Source: Magnetococcales bacterium (GTDB lineage Bacteria > Pseudomonadota > Magnetococcia > Magnetococcales > JADFYX01). Taken from it: DNA of 42,435 bases. The DNA lies in assembly GCA_015232405.1 (NCBI GenBank), contig JADFZS010000040.1, forward strand, positions 1 through 42,435, written 5' to 3'. A program made the position numbers and the translations under genes. Below the pieces are notes generated by a model that was given only the letters and a program-made list of their open reading frames with translations, ran no database searches and was not told where the DNA came from. Of this stretch, positions 24,988-33,918 are shown piece by piece; the first letter of the stretch is position 1; every line of letters starts with the position of its first letter.

Positions 24988-26136
24988 CTAAATATATTGC
25001 CTCACCATGGCAGCGGTCCACTCCTCAACATTCGCCATGGTTACTCCATGGTCGGCAATGGCCTGATTGGCGTTGAGATTTAAATATGGATCTTCAATAT
25101 CGGTTATTCTAGAGAATATACCTGTGCGTCTGCCAACCATATATAACATCTGCACTTGGGGGTCCATGGCTAGAAAAGAGTTGATAATTGTGGTCATTTT
25201 CTCTTTTTCATCTGGCAGTTTGCCATCTACATCTTGAAATAAATTTAATATATGGTCACTTTCAACTCTACTCTGAATACCGTTGAGGTTTTGCAAAAAC
25301 AGCATAAGCTCTTTTGCCATTTGCACATCACCCAGGGGGATGAAGTTACCTGATTGCACCTCTTGGTAAAGTTCGGTCTCTTGGGGAATTGCCAAGGTTC
25401 TAATGCGGATAAAATCTGGGTTTATCTGGTTCATGGCATCGGCGGTTTCCATAGCGTTTGCTGTGGAAAACTCCTCACCACCCAACCCCGGCATATAATA
25501 TTCGGAAAGCTCTATGCCTGCCTCTTTTACCTTTAGTCCAGCAATTATATGGGTTTTTTTATCCACCCGTTTGTTGATAAACTGCAAAACCTCGTTGGCG
25601 GCAGACTCCATGCCGATATGAATACGGTTTAAACCAGCTTCGGCAATTTGTGCCATCTCCTCTGTGCTTTTACGGGCGATTGTATGGGAACGGGCATAGG
25701 AGGTTATTCTATTTACCTGGGGAAATCTTTTTTGAATATGCTCTAAAATTTTAATCAACTCTTGAGATTTTACAACCATGGTATTGGCATCTTGCAGAAA
25801 AATTGAGTTCATGCCACAGCGATACCATTTAAGGGCTGCATGAAAGGCCATTTTATCGCTGGTAGACATGGTGGCCTGACGTGCTGAAAGTTGCATCTGC
25901 CAGTTGGGGGTTTGATTTGCATTTTGAATATCATAAATATGCTGGCTTATTTTATCGATATCTTCAATAACATGCTGGGTTGGGCGTACACTAAATGTCT
26001 CCCCCTCATACAGCCGACAAAACTTACACTGGTTCCAAGGACAGTTTCTTGTGATCCTTAATTTCAAGCTGCTGGCTTCGCTTGGAGGTCTTATCGGGCC
26101 TTGCTCAAAGCCTAGATATTTATCGTCTTTTTTCAC
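24988..26136 (-). CDS. Radical SAM protein
   Basis: Radical S-adenosylmethionine enzyme of 382 residues. The cluster-binding motif is RNCPWNQCKFC (C32, C37, C40), a CX4CX2C spacing instead of the common CX3CX2C, and typical of a subgroup with CPWN. Further family traits are HIGMESAANEVLQFINK and YMPGLGGEE. The C-terminal part is a small helical region. Reaction and substrate are unknown. It lies alone upstream of the CHAT gene, separated by a repeat copy. The ATG start gives a short, normal N-terminus. Confidence 0.85.
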   Translation of the reverse strand: MKKDDKYLGFEQGPIRPPSEASSLKLRITRNCPWNQCKFCRLYEGETFSVRPTQHVIEDIDKISQHIYDIQNANQTPNWQMQLSARQATMSTSDKMAFHAALKWYRCGMNSIFLQDANTMVVKSQELIKILEHIQKRFPQVNRITSYARSHTIARKSTEEMAQIAEAGLNRIHIGMESAANEVLQFINKRVDKKTHIIAGLKVKEAGIELSEYYMPGLGGEEFSTANAMETADAMNQINPDFIRIRTLAIPQETELYQEVQSGNFIPLGDVQMAKELMLFLQNLNGIQSRVESDHILNLFQDVDGKLPDEKEKMTTIINSFLAMDPQVQMLYMVGRRTGIFSRITDIEDPYLNLNANQAIADHGVTMANVEEWTAAMVRQYI

Positions 26137-26388
26137 TTTTACCTCAAAAAAGATTTTAATGAAAACTAAACTAAATTAGCAAACGCTCTAACAGCTTTGA
26201 CCATTTGCTCTGCCTATCTGTTCAATGGCTATGACAGTTTGTGTTTAAAGGTTGTTATCTCTATACTGGTCATGATTATAAAAAATTTTTGGTTTTTGAA
26301 ATATTAATATTGATCAACAAAGAGTTTTTTTTATCTCCCACATGACAAAATCAGCAAAAATTTTCATAAAAAAAATGGCTGGCAATAA

Positions 26389-28704
26389 ATGAACGAAGAT
26401 AACATTTCTCAAACCACAAACAGTGATAATACCCAAATCAGTGTGGATGAACTGTTTAATGAAGCGTTGGAGAAATTCAATAATAACAGTTTAACCAAAG
26501 CCGACCAACTTTGTACGGCAATAATTCAAGCAATCCCTGATCATGTATATGCAATAAATCTACTTGGATTGATCGGGCAACGAATAAACCGTCATGATCT
26601 GGCTATCCCACAGTTTCAAAAAGCAATCAATATCGATGGTGGCAACCCTCTGTTTTATTATAATTTGGCAATATCTTTTTATAAATCCAGAAACATTGAT
26701 GGGGCTATAGCAGCGCAAAAACAGGCACTGTCATTAAAGCCAGACTATTTTGAAGCCCATAACAGCCTTGCCCAGATTTACATTGATAAGAGAGACTTTG
26801 ATCATGCAATCAAGTCTCTCAACCAAGCTTTAGCAATTAAGCCAGACTATCTATTTGCCCACTATAATCATGCCCTTGTCATGGCAGAACAGGGGGAGCT
26901 TGAAAAAGCGGTAGCCAGCTATCAAAAAGCGATATCAATTGACCCCAATTTTGTAGATGCTCACAATAATCTTGCTATAGTTTTTCAAAAACAAAATAGG
27001 CTTGATGATGCCGTTGCCTTTTTTAAAAAAGCTGTTTTAATCAAGCCGGACTTTGCTGATGCTCATTCAAACCTTGGAGGAGCACAACAAGAACTTGGCA
27101 GATTTGTGGAGGCTATACATAGTTGCCAAACAGCCATTTCACTTAACCCCAACCATGCGGAGGCATACTGCAACCTTGGGTATTGCCAGTTAAAACTAGA
27201 AAAATTTAAAGAGGCGGAAAATAGCTTTAAAAAAGCGATAAACCTAAGACCAAAGCTTGCCAAAGCTCACTATAACCTTGGGATACTCTATCACCAACTG
27301 GTGAAACTAGATGAGGCGGTTTTATGTAACCAAAAAGCCATACAATTAGACCCAGAGTTTGCCCTTGCCCATAACAATCTTGGTTTAACTCTACAAGATC
27401 AATCAAAACATGAAGAGGCCATAGCATGTTTTAAAAAAGCAATACAAATAAAACCCGATTATGCAGAATCCCACTGTAACTTGATTTTTTGTCAGGATCT
27501 CTCTTGCCACAAAAGTAGTGATTCATTTCATGAAGAGAGGGCAAAATGGGCCAAGCAACATGCCGAACCGCTACTAAAATATTGCTCTACTTTAAACAAC
27601 ACTCCAGATAAACAACGTGTTTTACGTATTGGATATATTGGTGCTGATTTCAATAGACATTCGGCGGCATATATATTTGGGCCGGTATTGTTGAATCACG
27701 ATACAGATAAATTTCAGATATATATCTATGCTGGAAACAGCAAAGAGGATGATTTTACCAATGAGTTTAAAAAAATATCTACCGGGTATCTCTCAACCAT
27801 CGGGATTGATGATGCCCAGTTGGCGGATAAAATCCGTGAAGATAAAATTGATATATTGGTTGACCTGGCAGGACATACAAAAGGCAACCGTTTATTGGTT
27901 TTAGCAAGAAAACCAGCCCCCATACAGATAACAGCTTGGGGTTATCCCCTTGGTACAAGTATGTCTGCTATGGACTATATGTTCTCTGATCCTGTTTTTA
28001 TTCCCCTGGCAAAAAGAGATGGTTTTAGCGAGGAGATAATTGATATTCCCTGTGTGGTTCATTTTAACTCCTACTTTGATTTTCCCGAAGTAAAAGCGCC
28101 TGCTTTTATAAAAAACGGTTTTATAACCTTTGGGGCATTTAATAGAACTGACAAAAATACCAGTGAGCTATATAAAACCTGGGCCACGATTTTAAAAAAG
28201 GTTGCAAATGCAAAACTATTTTTAAAAACAGTAAAATTAGACTCCCAAGAAAATATTGATGAGGTGGTAAGACAGTTCAAGCAAAATGGTATTGATAAAA
28301 ACCGTCTGATTATATTAGGCAAAACACCTTACAAAGAGCATCTCAAAATTCATGATAAAATTGATATAATGTTAGATAGCTTTCCCCATACTGGTGGGGT
28401 AACAACATTGGAATCTTTACGTATGGGAGTTCCTGTATTAACTTGCGAGAAATATATCACCCCCTCTGCAAGTGCATCTATTATTCATGCCATTGGTATG
28501 GAGGAGTGGTGCTGCGCTGATGATGATGAATATATCGATAAAGCTATAAAGTTTGCCAATGATATTGAGCAACTTAAAACCCTGCGCCACAGTTTGCGTG
28601 ATAGGTTTGATCAATCGGTTTTGGGAAATTCGCAACTCTACACCAAAAAAATTGAAACCATCTATCAACAAATATGGAAAAAATGGTGTGATTCTAAGCT
28701 ATAG
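26389..28704 (+). CDS. TPR protein with O-GlcNAc-transferase-like (GT41/SPINDLY) domain
   Basis: A 771-residue cytosolic protein. Residues about 14-385 hold around 11 TPR units of 34 residues (AHNNLAIVFQKQNRLDDAVA type). Residues about 400-765 match the GT41 catalytic region: RIGYIGADFNRHSAAYIFGP, ITAWGYPLGTSMSAMDYMFS (GT...DY..SD signature) and DSFPHTGGVTTLESLRMGVP. Such enzymes transfer a sugar from a UDP-sugar (or GDP-fucose in plant SPINDLY) to serine/threonine of proteins; bacterial partners are mostly unknown. No clear ribosome site precedes the ATG. It stands alone, so the target protein is not suggested by context. Confidence 0.88.
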   Translation: MNEDNISQTTNSDNTQISVDELFNEALEKFNNNSLTKADQLCTAIIQAIPDHVYAINLLGLIGQRINRHDLAIPQFQKAINIDGGNPLFYYNLAISFYKSRNIDGAIAAQKQALSLKPDYFEAHNSLAQIYIDKRDFDHAIKSLNQALAIKPDYLFAHYNHALVMAEQGELEKAVASYQKAISIDPNFVDAHNNLAIVFQKQNRLDDAVAFFKKAVLIKPDFADAHSNLGGAQQELGRFVEAIHSCQTAISLNPNHAEAYCNLGYCQLKLEKFKEAENSFKKAINLRPKLAKAHYNLGILYHQLVKLDEAVLCNQKAIQLDPEFALAHNNLGLTLQDQSKHEEAIACFKKAIQIKPDYAESHCNLIFCQDLSCHKSSDSFHEERAKWAKQHAEPLLKYCSTLNNTPDKQRVLRIGYIGADFNRHSAAYIFGPVLLNHDTDKFQIYIYAGNSKEDDFTNEFKKISTGYLSTIGIDDAQLADKIREDKIDILVDLAGHTKGNRLLVLARKPAPIQITAWGYPLGTSMSAMDYMFSDPVFIPLAKRDGFSEEIIDIPCVVHFNSYFDFPEVKAPAFIKNGFITFGAFNRTDKNTSELYKTWATILKKVANAKLFLKTVKLDSQENIDEVVRQFKQNGIDKNRLIILGKTPYKEHLKIHDKIDIMLDSFPHTGGVTTLESLRMGVPVLTCEKYITPSASASIIHAIGMEEWCCADDDEYIDKAIKFANDIEQLKTLRHSLRDRFDQSVLGNSQLYTKKIETIYQQIWKKWCDSKL

Positions 28705-28838
28705 AGTGTATATAATAGATGAAAATAGATAGATTTTTATACTATTTTCGGGTAGAAAGGATACTAAGCTGTGAGCCGATTGGGTTTTTAAGGTTGTGAG
28801 CCATCCAACCGTAGGGAAATAATAAAGGAAATCTAAAA

Positions 28839-30170
28839 ATGAGTAATGGTAAGAAAGCCCGTGTTGTTGCCCATTGGGACAATCTCATAGAACGGCTCAA
28901 AGAGCTGAATGGCGAAACCAAAATGGTTTTGCAGGCAGCAAAGAGTCAGAACGATTTTGGCCTGGCTTTAAATGCTATTAACAGACTTGAGCGGCAGATT
29001 GAACTGGAGAGTAAGCTAATGGGTGAGGCATTGGATCTGCTGTTTCCCCAAGCTCCAGCTGCTGTCCAACCCCAGGTACAAAGCACAGCACCTGCTCCCC
29101 AAGTTCAGGTTCAAGAGGCAGCCCCACCGCCTCCACCACCTCCCCAGGCTCCAGTACAAGAGGCAGCACCACCTCCACCACCTCCCCAAGCTCCAGTACA
29201 AGAGGCAGTGCCTCCTCCCCAAGCTCCAGATGAAGAGGTTGCTCCAGCCAAAGAGATGCCAGCTCCACCACCAGGGTCCCATGTTACCAACCAAGCAGCT
29301 ATCATGTTTGCCGATATTGCTGGCAGTACAAAACTTTATGAGGCAATTGGTGATGAAAAGGCCCGTACTTTAACCTCTGCCTGTATTGATCTATTAAAAC
29401 AGATCACAGAAGATCATCAGGGTGTGGTGATTAAAACCATTGGTGATGAGGTTATGTGTACCTTCCCCAATGCCGATTTGGCTGCTGAGGCCTCTATCCG
29501 CATGCAGGAGGATGTTGAAGAGCACCAGCATGAGTGGGGTTCCCAGCTGCATATTCGTGTTGGATTCCACTATGGCGATGTTATTGAAGAGAATAATGAT
29601 GTCTTTGGTGATGCGGTTAACCTTGCTGCCCGTATGGCTGGTCAGGCAAAAGCAGATCAGATCATCACCACAGGTGAAACACTTGATGTAATGAGCGAGC
29701 ATCTCTCTGCCGATAGCCGTGAGTTGATTAGATCTCATGTTAAAGGTAAAGCAGAGGCAATTCGTATTTGTGAGCTAACCTGGGGTGAAGAGGAGGAGTT
29801 GACCATAATGGGTGGCATGGATACAGCTCCCATACCAGAGCCGGAGAAAAATACCGCTACTGTCAGTTTTGGTGGCAAAGAGATTGTTATCGATGAATCC
29901 AACACTGGTGCATCCATGGGTCGTGGTAACAACAACACTTTCACTGTTCCTGATAATAAATCCTCCCGTGCTCACGCTAAATTTGAGCTACGGCGAGGAC
30001 GTATTTATCTTATTGATCAAAGTGCCAACGGAACCTACCTTAGCCCCGATGGTGGGCAGATGGTATTCATTCACCGGGACGAACATATCTTAACGGGGTC
30101 AGGTGTTATTGGCCTGGGTCATGAGGTACATGGCACCCATGAGTTGGCAATCCACTACAGTTGCGGTTGA
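28839..30170 (+). CDS. Class III adenylate cyclase with proline-rich linker and FHA domain
   Basis: Makes cyclic AMP from ATP. It has 443 residues: helical N-terminus (1-68), proline-rich repeats (80-145), cyclase domain (about 150-312) and FHA phosphothreonine-binding domain (about 340-440). Catalytic residues are all present: metal aspartates D159 (FADIAGST) and D203 (TIGDEV), adenine-recognising K199 and D258, and N261/R265 (NLAAR). The FHA signature GRG, SSRAH and NGTYL is intact. A ribosome site (AAAGGAAATC) precedes the ATG. The FHA suggests control by a serine/threonine kinase; none is in the window. Activity is inferred. Confidence 0.9.
   Translation: MSNGKKARVVAHWDNLIERLKELNGETKMVLQAAKSQNDFGLALNAINRLERQIELESKLMGEALDLLFPQAPAAVQPQVQSTAPAPQVQVQEAAPPPPPPPQAPVQEAAPPPPPPQAPVQEAVPPPQAPDEEVAPAKEMPAPPPGSHVTNQAAIMFADIAGSTKLYEAIGDEKARTLTSACIDLLKQITEDHQGVVIKTIGDEVMCTFPNADLAAEASIRMQEDVEEHQHEWGSQLHIRVGFHYGDVIEENNDVFGDAVNLAARMAGQAKADQIITTGETLDVMSEHLSADSRELIRSHVKGKAEAIRICELTWGEEEELTIMGGMDTAPIPEPEKNTATVSFGGKEIVIDESNTGASMGRGNNNTFTVPDNKSSRAHAKFELRRGRIYLIDQSANGTYLSPDGGQMVFIHRDEHILTGSGVIGLGHEVHGTHELAIHYSCG
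29105..29235 (+). repeat. Proline-rich tandem repeat inside the cyclase gene
   Basis: The unit CCAGTACAAGAGGCAG with a following CCTCCACCACC block recurs about three times, encoding QAPVQEA plus a run of six or seven prolines. It forms the linker between the helical region and the cyclase domain, and may vary in number between strains. Confidence 0.7.
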
Positions 30171-30376
30171 TCTTGGGGCTTCACGATGTTAAAAGCTTGA
30201 TCGGTATTGGTTCGCCAAAAAGAGAGATTGTAAGGATCGCCCAAGAGTGTGATGTGGATTTAATTGTATTGGGAGGGCATGGTCTACACGGTCTGGATTA
30301 TATTTTGGGGTCCACCGCTGATGGTGTGCTCCATCGGGCAAAGTGTGATGTATTGATTGTAAGAATGGGGGAGTAG
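30161..30376 (+). pseudogene. Universal stress protein, C-terminal remnant
   Basis: A 71-residue frame matching the C-terminal half of a UspA-type protein: IGSPKREIVRIAQECDVDLI, LGGHGLHGLDYILGSTADGV and KCDVLIVRMG. It keeps the ATP-binding G-X2-G-X9-GS pattern, but the N-terminal strand and helices of the usual ~145-residue fold are missing. The only start is a TTG overlapping the cyclase stop by ten bases. Probably the remnant of a deletion that joined the cyclase gene to the tail of a usp gene. Translation by coupling to the cyclase is possible, but a folded product is unlikely. Confidence 0.65.
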
Positions 30377-30445
30377 ATCTTTTTTTTCGTTACAGGACAA
30401 AAAGAGAATATCAAACCTGATATGTACTATCATATTGCTGTTTTG

Positions 30446-31021
30446 TTAACTGTCTTTTAATTGCTGTGAATATTCATCACAACGGTCCACAAGGCCGCTA
30501 TACATAAAGCTATACTCATCATGCTTGGCATCATGGGCCTTGTTGAGAAATTCACTTTTTTTTGCTGCCAGGTAGCCGTTGGTCTCCGTTTTATTTCCCC
30601 ACTGGTTTATCAACCCTGCGTTTAGTACCTCAAGCTCTTGTTGCTCTTTTTCAAATACCTCTTTATTAACCAGATTAACCGCATAGCTATCCAGCACCTT
30701 TAATATGTAGAGAGATAAAAAGGCAAAAGTAACAGCCAGCACTCTTTTTATAGATATGGATTCCCACCCAGAAATATAGCTGTCGGGTATTAAAAGCAGA
30801 ATACCCACAGCACCCATATAGACAAGGCTACCCCAACCAATTATCAATACCCCAAAATATATACGACCAATAAAAGGTGTTCCTTCTATCGCTTTTGTGA
30901 AGTCATAATATCTCCAATGGTCTTTAATACACAGGACAACATGGTAGATAACAAGGGCAATACACAATAGGTAAATCAGCCCCAAAAGAGCTGGAAGTGA
31001 AGATATCTGTATAGTGTTCAC
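30446..31021 (-). CDS. Unknown membrane protein divergent from the Cpx-like operon
   Basis: 191 residues, no family recognised. Three hydrophobic segments (about 10-30, 55-80, 90-110) are followed by a long polar, helical C-terminus (KEVFEKEQQELEVL onwards). It starts with GTG preceded by GGTGA. The start faces the Spy/CpxR/CpxA-like operon across 171 bases that contain a CpxR-box match, whose orientation would also allow control of this gene. A role in the envelope stress response is therefore a guess from position. Confidence 0.65.
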   Translation of the reverse strand: MNTIQISSLPALLGLIYLLCIALVIYHVVLCIKDHWRYYDFTKAIEGTPFIGRIYFGVLIIGWGSLVYMGAVGILLLIPDSYISGWESISIKRVLAVTFAFLSLYILKVLDSYAVNLVNKEVFEKEQQELEVLNAGLINQWGNKTETNGYLAAKKSEFLNKAHDAKHDEYSFMYSGLVDRCDEYSQQLKDS

Positions 31022-31075
31022 GGTTTATCACCATGTTTTAGTTTTATAATGTGTTGTTGAATAAACAAAATCAAC

Positions 31076-31090
31076 TTTACAAATCTTTAC
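31076..31090 (-). promoter_or_regulatory. CpxR-box match (GTAAA-N5-GTAAA)
   Basis: The plus strand reads TTTACAAATCTTTAC, i.e. GTAAAGATTTGTAAA on the minus strand, an exact fit to the established E. coli CpxR consensus GTAAA(N5)GTAAA. It lies between the divergent membrane protein and a Spy/CpxP-like gene followed by a CpxR/CpxA-like pair. This suggests autoregulation of the system, as in E. coli. Binding is not shown. Confidence 0.65.
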
Positions 31091-31192
31091 ATAGCAGAAA
31101 AAATCTAGCAATGACTATCTGGTAGTTTTTTCCCCAAGTTATGTCGTAACAACGATATTTTATTTGTGTTAAAACTATACCAGGAGATAATT

Positions 31193-31756
31193 ATGCAAAA
31201 TCAAGAGAATAATATTGCTAAAAATGATGAGACCACTGTAGAGAACAAACCCAAGCGCAGAACACTTTTAAAATATTCTATGGTGGCACTTTTTGGTGCT
31301 ATTTTTGGAGCAGGTACTTTGGGGATTGCCAACCATGGTGTAGCAGGCTGGGGCAACCACTCAATGAAGGGTGGATGGTGTATGAAAGGTCGGCATTTTG
31401 GTGATCACGACCAAGCAAGAATGAAAGAGCGCATTGATTTTAAGGTTGATTGGATATTAAAAGATATCAATGCCACAGAACAGCAGAAAAACCAGATTAA
31501 GGATATTGTCGGTAACTCCATAACAAAAATGCAGGCAAATCGCTCCCAACATAAAACCATGAAGAGAGACCTTATCTCTATGTTAAGTCAGCCCGAACTG
31601 GACTCTGCAAAACTGGACCAACTTCGCAAGGATATGTTGGGCAAGGTTGAAACAACATCTGTATCGATTATGGATTCATTGGTGGAAATTTCCGAGGTAC
31701 TAACCCCAGAACAGCGTATGCTACTGGTGGAGAGATATCAAAACCGTTTTAACTAG
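31193..31756 (+). CDS. Spy/CpxP-like periplasmic protein with twin-arginine signal
   Basis: 187 residues. The N-terminus has KRRTLLK (R22-R23), then a hydrophobic stretch, matching a Tat signal (RR-x-[FL]-LK). The mature part is helical and carries LTxxQ-type motifs, INATEQQKNQI and LTPEQRMLL, as in Spy/CpxP chaperone-sensors and metal-resistance proteins. A His/Met/Trp-rich stretch near 55-85 (GNHSMKGGWCMKG, GDHDQ) might bind metal. The ATG at 31193 has CCAGGAGA upstream; the frame extends to 31166 but that start lacks support. It heads an operon with the response regulator and kinase, so it may be the periplasmic sensor that restrains the kinase. Confidence 0.8.
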   Translation: MQNQENNIAKNDETTVENKPKRRTLLKYSMVALFGAIFGAGTLGIANHGVAGWGNHSMKGGWCMKGRHFGDHDQARMKERIDFKVDWILKDINATEQQKNQIKDIVGNSITKMQANRSQHKTMKRDLISMLSQPELDSAKLDQLRKDMLGKVETTSVSIMDSLVEISEVLTPEQRMLLVERYQNRFN

Positions 31757-31804
31757 TTTGTTAAATTATTTTACCAACCCAGCATTTTACAACCGGATAT
31801 TAAT

Positions 31805-32515
31805 ATGAGCCAAAGATTGTTGATGATAGAAGATGACCGTAATCTAGCAGCTATGGTTGGTGAATATCTTGGTGATGCTGGGATGGTAGTTACCCCATAT
31901 CATGCTGCACTGCCAGGGCTGCAAGCGTTGCAGCATGAACAATGGGATGCTGTCATACTTGATGTGATGTTGCCTGACCTAGATGGTTTTGAGGTTTGTC
32001 GTAGAATTCGTACCCAATCTGATATCCCCATTCTCATGCTAACGGCAAAGGGTGAGGAGGTGGATAGAGTTGTTGGTTTGGAGCTGGGAGCAGACGACTA
32101 TCTACCCAAACCGTTTAGCCCAAGGGAGCTGTTGGCAAGATTACGGGCCATCATTCGTCGTCACACTCCTGGTAGTTTAAAACTGCAAAACCAAACTTTA
32201 AATTTTGGTCGCCTGGAGATTGATATAGAGGCCAGACAGGTCAGGGTAGGGGGTGAGGCCAAGGAGCTGACAGGGCATCAATTCGACATATTAGAAGCAA
32301 TGGCTCAGAACGCTGGCAAGGTTTTGAGTCGTGACCATCTCATGGACCTGGTAAGAGGGGAAGAGTTGGAGGCTTTTGATCGTAGTATTGATGTACACAT
32401 ATCTCGCATAAGAGCAGCAATTGAAGATGACCCTAAAAAACCACGTCGTATAATTACCATCAGAGGCAGCGGATATGTGTTTGCTTCCAAACAGGATGGA
32501 TCAGAAGTGAAATAG
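31805..32515 (+). CDS. OmpR/CpxR-family response regulator
   Basis: DNA-binding response regulator of 236 residues. Receiver domain 1-115: acidic pair D10/D11 (MIEDDRN), phospho-acceptor D53 (VILDVMLPDLDG), T80 and K102 (YLPKPF). Winged-helix domain about 130-232, ending in RRIITIRGSGYVF. It is 10 bases before the kinase gene and 48 after the Spy-like gene. The neighbours and the CpxR-box match upstream point to a CpxR role, responding to envelope stress or metals. Ortholog status is inferred. Confidence 0.9.
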   Translation: MSQRLLMIEDDRNLAAMVGEYLGDAGMVVTPYHAALPGLQALQHEQWDAVILDVMLPDLDGFEVCRRIRTQSDIPILMLTAKGEEVDRVVGLELGADDYLPKPFSPRELLARLRAIIRRHTPGSLKLQNQTLNFGRLEIDIEARQVRVGGEAKELTGHQFDILEAMAQNAGKVLSRDHLMDLVRGEELEAFDRSIDVHISRIRAAIEDDPKKPRRIITIRGSGYVFASKQDGSEVK

Positions 32516-32525
32516 TGAGCAGTAT

Positions 32526-33791
32526 ATGAAACGACTCTATCTGAGAATATATTTTACCTTTATTTTAATTTTGATTCTGTTTGGTATGTTGGCCTCCTTA
32601 ACCTGGTTTCTATTACCGGATGATAAAGGCCACAAACCTATTTTCGATGGGTTTGGAATTATCTTAAAACAGGTTTTGCCAAAAAAAGGTAGCTCAACCG
32701 ATGAGATGTTAAAAGGGTTGCAGCAGCTAAATGAGGCAATTCCCGGTAGGATAACATTACGCAGTGATAATGGTGAGCTGTTGGCAGCCATAGGCAGGCC
32801 CTTACGCTCTAACCATGGCAATAGAACCCGTAGTGGATGGTTGCGGACAAAAGGTAGGGGGCCGGCATGGGCCATAAATCTTGGTGATGGTCGTTGGTTA
32901 ATGGTCAAACCAGAGCATGATAAAAAACCCCACTTGGGTTTTTTGGCGACAATTGCTCTTTTGGCTGGACTTTTGGCAATTGGGGTCTATCCGTTGGCAA
33001 AGGGTTTGACAGGTCGCCTTGAAAGACTCAAAAACCAGGTTGATCGACTTGGTGAAGGGGAGCTGTCTACTCGGGTTTTGGTAGAAGGAAAAGATGAAGT
33101 TGCAGCTTTGGCGAGTAGTTTTAACCATGCAGCAGAAAAAATTGAAAGATTGGTAGGCTCCCATAAATCTCTTTTAGCCAGTGTCTCCCACGAACTACGC
33201 ACCCCTTTGACCAGAATAAGAATGGGCATAGAGCTACTGGACAATGATGAACGTCGTGAACTGTGCGATAGAATGTCCAAGGATGTTTCAGAGTTAAACG
33301 AGTTAATTGGTGAACTTCTATTAGCCAGCCGTTTGGATACCCTGGAAAAATTGGAAAACTCAGAAGAGATAGACCTGTTGGCTCTTCTTGCTGAAGAGGC
33401 TGTAGTTGTTGGAGCCAAGGTTCAAGGTGAGTCTGTTATTGTTTGGGGTGAAAAACGGCTTTTGCGCCGCTTGATACGCAACCTGTTGGAAAACGCCCGT
33501 CGTTATGGTGGTAATGGAGGTATTGAAACCTCTGTTAGCAGTGTAGATAATCTGGCAATGTTGACTGTTTCAGACCATGGAGATGGTATCCCAGAAGAGG
33601 AGATAGAGCACATTTTCAAACCCTATTATAAACCTATTGCTGTTAAAGATAGAGGTTTTGGTGGTGTAGGGTTGGGTCTATCACTGGTGAAACAGATTGC
33701 CAACCATCACGGTGGTGATGCTGCCTATATCAAACGTGGTGATGGTGGTTCCACATTTGAGGTAACATTGGCAAAAAAGACAATAGAGTAA
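32526..33791 (+). CDS. CpxA-like sensor histidine kinase
   Basis: Inner-membrane kinase of 421 residues. Membrane segments at about 8-30 and 137-158 enclose a periplasmic sensor region of about 105 residues; HAMP follows (159-212). The phospho-acceptor is H222 in SVSHELRTPLTRIRMG. The N box (RNLLENARRYG) and G boxes (DHGDGIPEEE, GVGLGLSLVKQI) are intact. It signals to the response regulator encoded just upstream. The sensor is shorter than E. coli CpxA's. The stimulus is unknown, but the Spy-like first gene suggests misfolded envelope protein or metal. Confidence 0.9.
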   Translation: MKRLYLRIYFTFILILILFGMLASLTWFLLPDDKGHKPIFDGFGIILKQVLPKKGSSTDEMLKGLQQLNEAIPGRITLRSDNGELLAAIGRPLRSNHGNRTRSGWLRTKGRGPAWAINLGDGRWLMVKPEHDKKPHLGFLATIALLAGLLAIGVYPLAKGLTGRLERLKNQVDRLGEGELSTRVLVEGKDEVAALASSFNHAAEKIERLVGSHKSLLASVSHELRTPLTRIRMGIELLDNDERRELCDRMSKDVSELNELIGELLLASRLDTLEKLENSEEIDLLALLAEEAVVVGAKVQGESVIVWGEKRLLRRLIRNLLENARRYGGNGGIETSVSSVDNLAMLTVSDHGDGIPEEEIEHIFKPYYKPIAVKDRGFGGVGLGLSLVKQIANHHGGDAAYIKRGDGGSTFEVTLAKKTIE

Positions 33792-33918
33792 AATGTTAGT
33801 TGGATGATACTCTAATGCAAGTGGCAATAATCCATGTTAACTGAGCTATAAAAATGTTAATATATCTTCCAATAAAAAGGTTTTAACAAGGGGTTGCCAG
33901 CCACAGGATGACAGTTTG

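Noticed and set aside
28978-29305. Several antisense and alternate-frame open frames over the cyclase linker (e.g. W/G/L-rich translations)
   Set aside because: They are by-products of the repetitive proline codons and have no ribosome sites or family features.
30408-30423. Hairpin ATATCA-AACC-TGATAT between the Usp remnant and the divergent membrane gene end
   Set aside because: Six AT-rich pairs with no T run; too weak to call a terminator.
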